DNA of 6,525 bases from Acidimicrobiaceae bacterium (GTDB taxonomy: Bacteria; Actinomycetota; Acidimicrobiia; Acidimicrobiales; Bog-793). The position numbers and the translations under genes were made by a program. The notes below the pieces were generated by a model. It had not been told where the DNA came from. It made no database searches and saw nothing but the letters and a program-made list of their open reading frames with translations. The stretch is from assembly GCA_027306715.1 (NCBI GenBank), contig DAHUZG010000408.1, positions 1 to 6,525 on the forward strand, in the 5' to 3' direction. This document shows positions 4,756 through 6,525 of this stretch, in pieces (the stretch's first letter is position 1; each line of letters begins with the position of its first letter).

Positions 4756-6465
4756 ATGCCCCCGAAGAGCGTGATCTTGAAGCCGATGCCCTTCGAGAAG
4801 TACCGCCCGTACGAGGGAGTGTCGCTCGAGGACCGCCGTTGGCCCTCGCAGCGCATCACCTCCGCCCCGCGCTGGTGCGCCGTCGACCTGCGCGACGGCA
4901 ACCAGGCGCTCATCGACCCGATGGACCCCGAGCGCAAGCGGCGACTGTTCGACACTCTCGTCAAGATGGGCTTCAAGGAGATCGAGGTCGGGTTCCCCTC
5001 TGCGTCGCAGCCGGACTACGACTTCGTGCGACTGCTCATCGAGGAGGACCTCGTCCCTGACGACGTCACGATCCAGGTCCTCACCCAGTGCCGCCCGGAG
5101 CTGATCGAGCGCACCTACGAGTGCCTGCAGGGTGCTCACGACGTCATCGTCCACTTCTACAACTCGACCTCGTGCCTGCAGCGCCGCGTGGTGTTCGGCC
5201 TCGAGCGCGACGGCATCACCCAGATCGCCGTCGACGCGGCGCGGCTGTGCCGGCAGCTCGAGCCACGGCTGGCGGGCACGAACGTCGCCTACGAGTACTC
5301 GCCGGAGTCGTTCACCGGCACCGAGATGGATTACGCCGTGGAGATCTGCGAGGCGGTGATGGAGGTGATCGAGCCGTCGCCCGAACAGCCGATCATCCTC
5401 AACCTGCCGGCCACCGTCGAGATGTCGACGCCCAATCTCTATGCGGACCTCATCGAGCTCTTCCACCGCAGCGTCTCGCAGCGCGACTGCGTCGTTCTCT
5501 CCGAGCACAACCACAACGACCGCGGCACCGCCGTGGCCGCCGCCGAGCTCGGTCTGATGGCCGGCGCCGACCGGATCGAGGGCTGCCTGTTCGGCAACGG
5601 CGAGCGCACCGGCAACGTCGACCTCGTCACCCTGGCGCTCAACCTGCTCACCCAGGGAGTCGACCCGCGCCTTGACCTGAGCGACGTCGACGCCGTGCGG
5701 CGGGTGGCCGAGTACTGCAACCGGCTGCCGGTCCACCCCCGCCACCCCTATGCCGGCGACCTCGTCTACACCGCCTTCTCGGGCTCGCACCAGGACGCCA
5801 TCAAGAAGGGGATGGGGGCGCTCCCGAGCGACTACGAGCTGTGGGAGGTGCCGTACCTGCCGATCGACCCGCACCACGTCGGGCGCAGCTACGAGGCCGT
5901 GATCCGGGTCAATTCCCAGTCCGGCAAGGGCGGCGTCGCCTACGTGATGGAGGCCGAGCACGGGGTCGTGCTCCCGCGCCGGCTCCAGATCGAGTTCTCC
6001 CAGGCGATCCAGCACGTCACCGAGGACACCGGCACCGAGATCTCGCCGCAGCAGATGTGGCAGGTCTTCGAGGCCGAGTACCTCGACGACAAGGCGGGCC
6101 CGCTGCGCCTCGTCGCCCACGAGACAGCGACGAGCGGAGGCGAGGACAAGGTGACCGCGCAGCTGCTCTACGAGGGGCGCCACCTCACCGTCACCGGGCA
6201 GGGCAACGGGCCGCTCTCGGCGTTCGTGGCCGGCCTCGCCGACGGGACCGGGGTCGCCGTCGACGTCCTCGACTACCACGAGCACGCCGTCAGCGCCGGC
6301 GCCGAGGCCCTCGCCGTCGCCTACGTGGAGACCGTCGATGCCGCCGGCACCCGTCGCTGGGGGGTGGGGATGGACGCCAGCATCCTCACCGCCAGCTTGC
6401 GCGCCGTCGTCTCGGCGGTCAACGGCAGGGCGCGCCACCGGCCGGGCGGGTCGAGCCTGCGCTAG
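4756..6465 (+). CDS. leuA: 2-isopropylmalate synthase
   Basis: Catalyses the first committed step of leucine biosynthesis, condensing acetyl-CoA with 2-oxoisovalerate to 2-isopropylmalate in the cytoplasm. The 569-residue protein is the longer actinobacterial/yeast-type LeuA. It has an N-terminal lead (KPMPFEKYRPYE), then a TIM barrel with DLRDGNQAL (R46, metal ligand D47), GFPSASQPDYDF, YNSTS, SEHNHNDRG (metal ligands H251 and H253) and GNGERTGNVDL (N287). These ligands keep the spacing of the zinc site of the Mycobacterium tuberculosis enzyme. PYLPIDPHHVGRSYE and NSQSGKGG (residues 387-394) follow in the linker subdomains. The C-terminal part, about 430-560, is the leucine-binding regulatory domain with GQGNGPLSAF, so feedback inhibition is expected. 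The start ATG 4756 has a good Shine-Dalgarno sequence. Transcription is apparently controlled by the leucine attenuator just upstream. The gene looks intact and is followed by a pure-G/C palindrome. Confidence 0.98.
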   Translation: MPPKSVILKPMPFEKYRPYEGVSLEDRRWPSQRITSAPRWCAVDLRDGNQALIDPMDPERKRRLFDTLVKMGFKEIEVGFPSASQPDYDFVRLLIEEDLVPDDVTIQVLTQCRPELIERTYECLQGAHDVIVHFYNSTSCLQRRVVFGLERDGITQIAVDAARLCRQLEPRLAGTNVAYEYSPESFTGTEMDYAVEICEAVMEVIEPSPEQPIILNLPATVEMSTPNLYADLIELFHRSVSQRDCVVLSEHNHNDRGTAVAAAELGLMAGADRIEGCLFGNGERTGNVDLVTLALNLLTQGVDPRLDLSDVDAVRRVAEYCNRLPVHPRHPYAGDLVYTAFSGSHQDAIKKGMGALPSDYELWEVPYLPIDPHHVGRSYEAVIRVNSQSGKGGVAYVMEAEHGVVLPRRLQIEFSQAIQHVTEDTGTEISPQQMWQVFEAEYLDDKAGPLRLVAHETATSGGEDKVTAQLLYEGRHLTVTGQGNGPLSAFVAGLADGTGVAVDVLDYHEHAVSAGAEALAVAYVETVDAAGTRRWGVGMDASILTASLRAVVSAVNGRARHRPGGSSLR

Positions 6466-6468
6466 CCC

Positions 6469-6506
6469 CCCCGGGGCCCCCCGGGGGGCCCCGGGGCCCC
6501 CCGGGG
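6469..6506. repeat. Pure-G/C palindrome and repeat just after leuA
   Basis: From 6466 to 6507 only G and C occur, in homopolymer blocks of four to seven. 6469-6496 is a perfect 28-bp palindrome with 14-bp arms centred at 6482/6483. The block GGGGCCCCCC recurs at 6473-6482 and 6493-6502. It begins four bases after the leuA stop codon, so a hairpin terminator without a U tract is the simplest role. Such sequence is also prone to sequencing and assembly error, so the exact run lengths deserve caution. Confidence 0.7.
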
Positions 6507-6525
6507 CGCAGCCGGAGTGGGGGAG

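Noticed and set aside
4315..6438. 707-codon reverse open frame opposite leuA
   Set aside because: Same antisense effect; the forward frame is unmistakable LeuA.

Overview
The window is very GC-rich DNA with strong G/C preference at third codon positions. Its coding content (fungal/actinobacterial-type LeuA, class I aminotransferase, PAS-PAS-GGDEF-EAL protein, GTG starts, possible leaderless translation) points to a high-GC Actinobacterium. A deep lineage such as Acidimicrobiia is possible, but the sequence alone does not settle this. All genes look chromosomal and housekeeping or signalling. I see no mobile element, CRISPR array, rRNA or tRNA.

Layout, left to right. (1) At 1-212 there is a possible divergent reverse-strand gene that runs off the left edge and carries a four-copy 12-bp repeat coding for a Gly-Asp-Asp-Ala tract. 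(2) At 211-1491, forward, is an intact PLP-dependent aspartate-family aminotransferase. (3) A convergent hairpin at 1498-1527 separates it from a reverse-strand 96-aa antibiotic-biosynthesis-monooxygenase (ABM) fold protein (1517-1807). (4) Upstream of that, also reverse, is a 60-residue Arg-rich single-membrane-segment protein (1890-2072) with an excellent ribosome binding site. (5) A roughly 200-bp, less GC-rich control region (2073-2276) holds two hairpins and a strong Shine-Dalgarno sequence with no conventional start codon in range. (6) At 2316-4616, forward, is a cytoplasmic PAS-PAS-GGDEF-EAL protein whose cyclase and phosphodiesterase residues are both intact. (7) At 4576-4724 is a leucine-responsive transcription attenuator: a promoter inside the end of the previous gene, a 15-codon leader peptide containing Leu-Ser-Leu-Leu-Leu, an antiterminator pairing, and a hairpin followed by six T. 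(8) At 4756-6465, forward, is leuA, 2-isopropylmalate synthase. (9) At 6469-6506 is an unusual pure-G/C palindrome just after leuA.

How the parts work together: LeuA commits 2-oxoisovalerate and acetyl-CoA to leucine synthesis. It appears to be controlled twice, by allosteric leucine binding at its C-terminal domain and by ribosome-mediated attenuation at the leader. The aminotransferase is also amino-acid metabolism but has no visible shared regulation with leuA. The c-di-GMP gene is physically interlocked with leuA control: its last codons contain the candidate leuA promoter, and its stop codon overlaps the GTG of the leader peptide. The best-supported regulatory discovery here is that leader/attenuator. 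Attenuators before actinobacterial leuA are a known class, but this arrangement (nested promoter, possibly leaderless leader peptide, stop/start overlap) merits checking.
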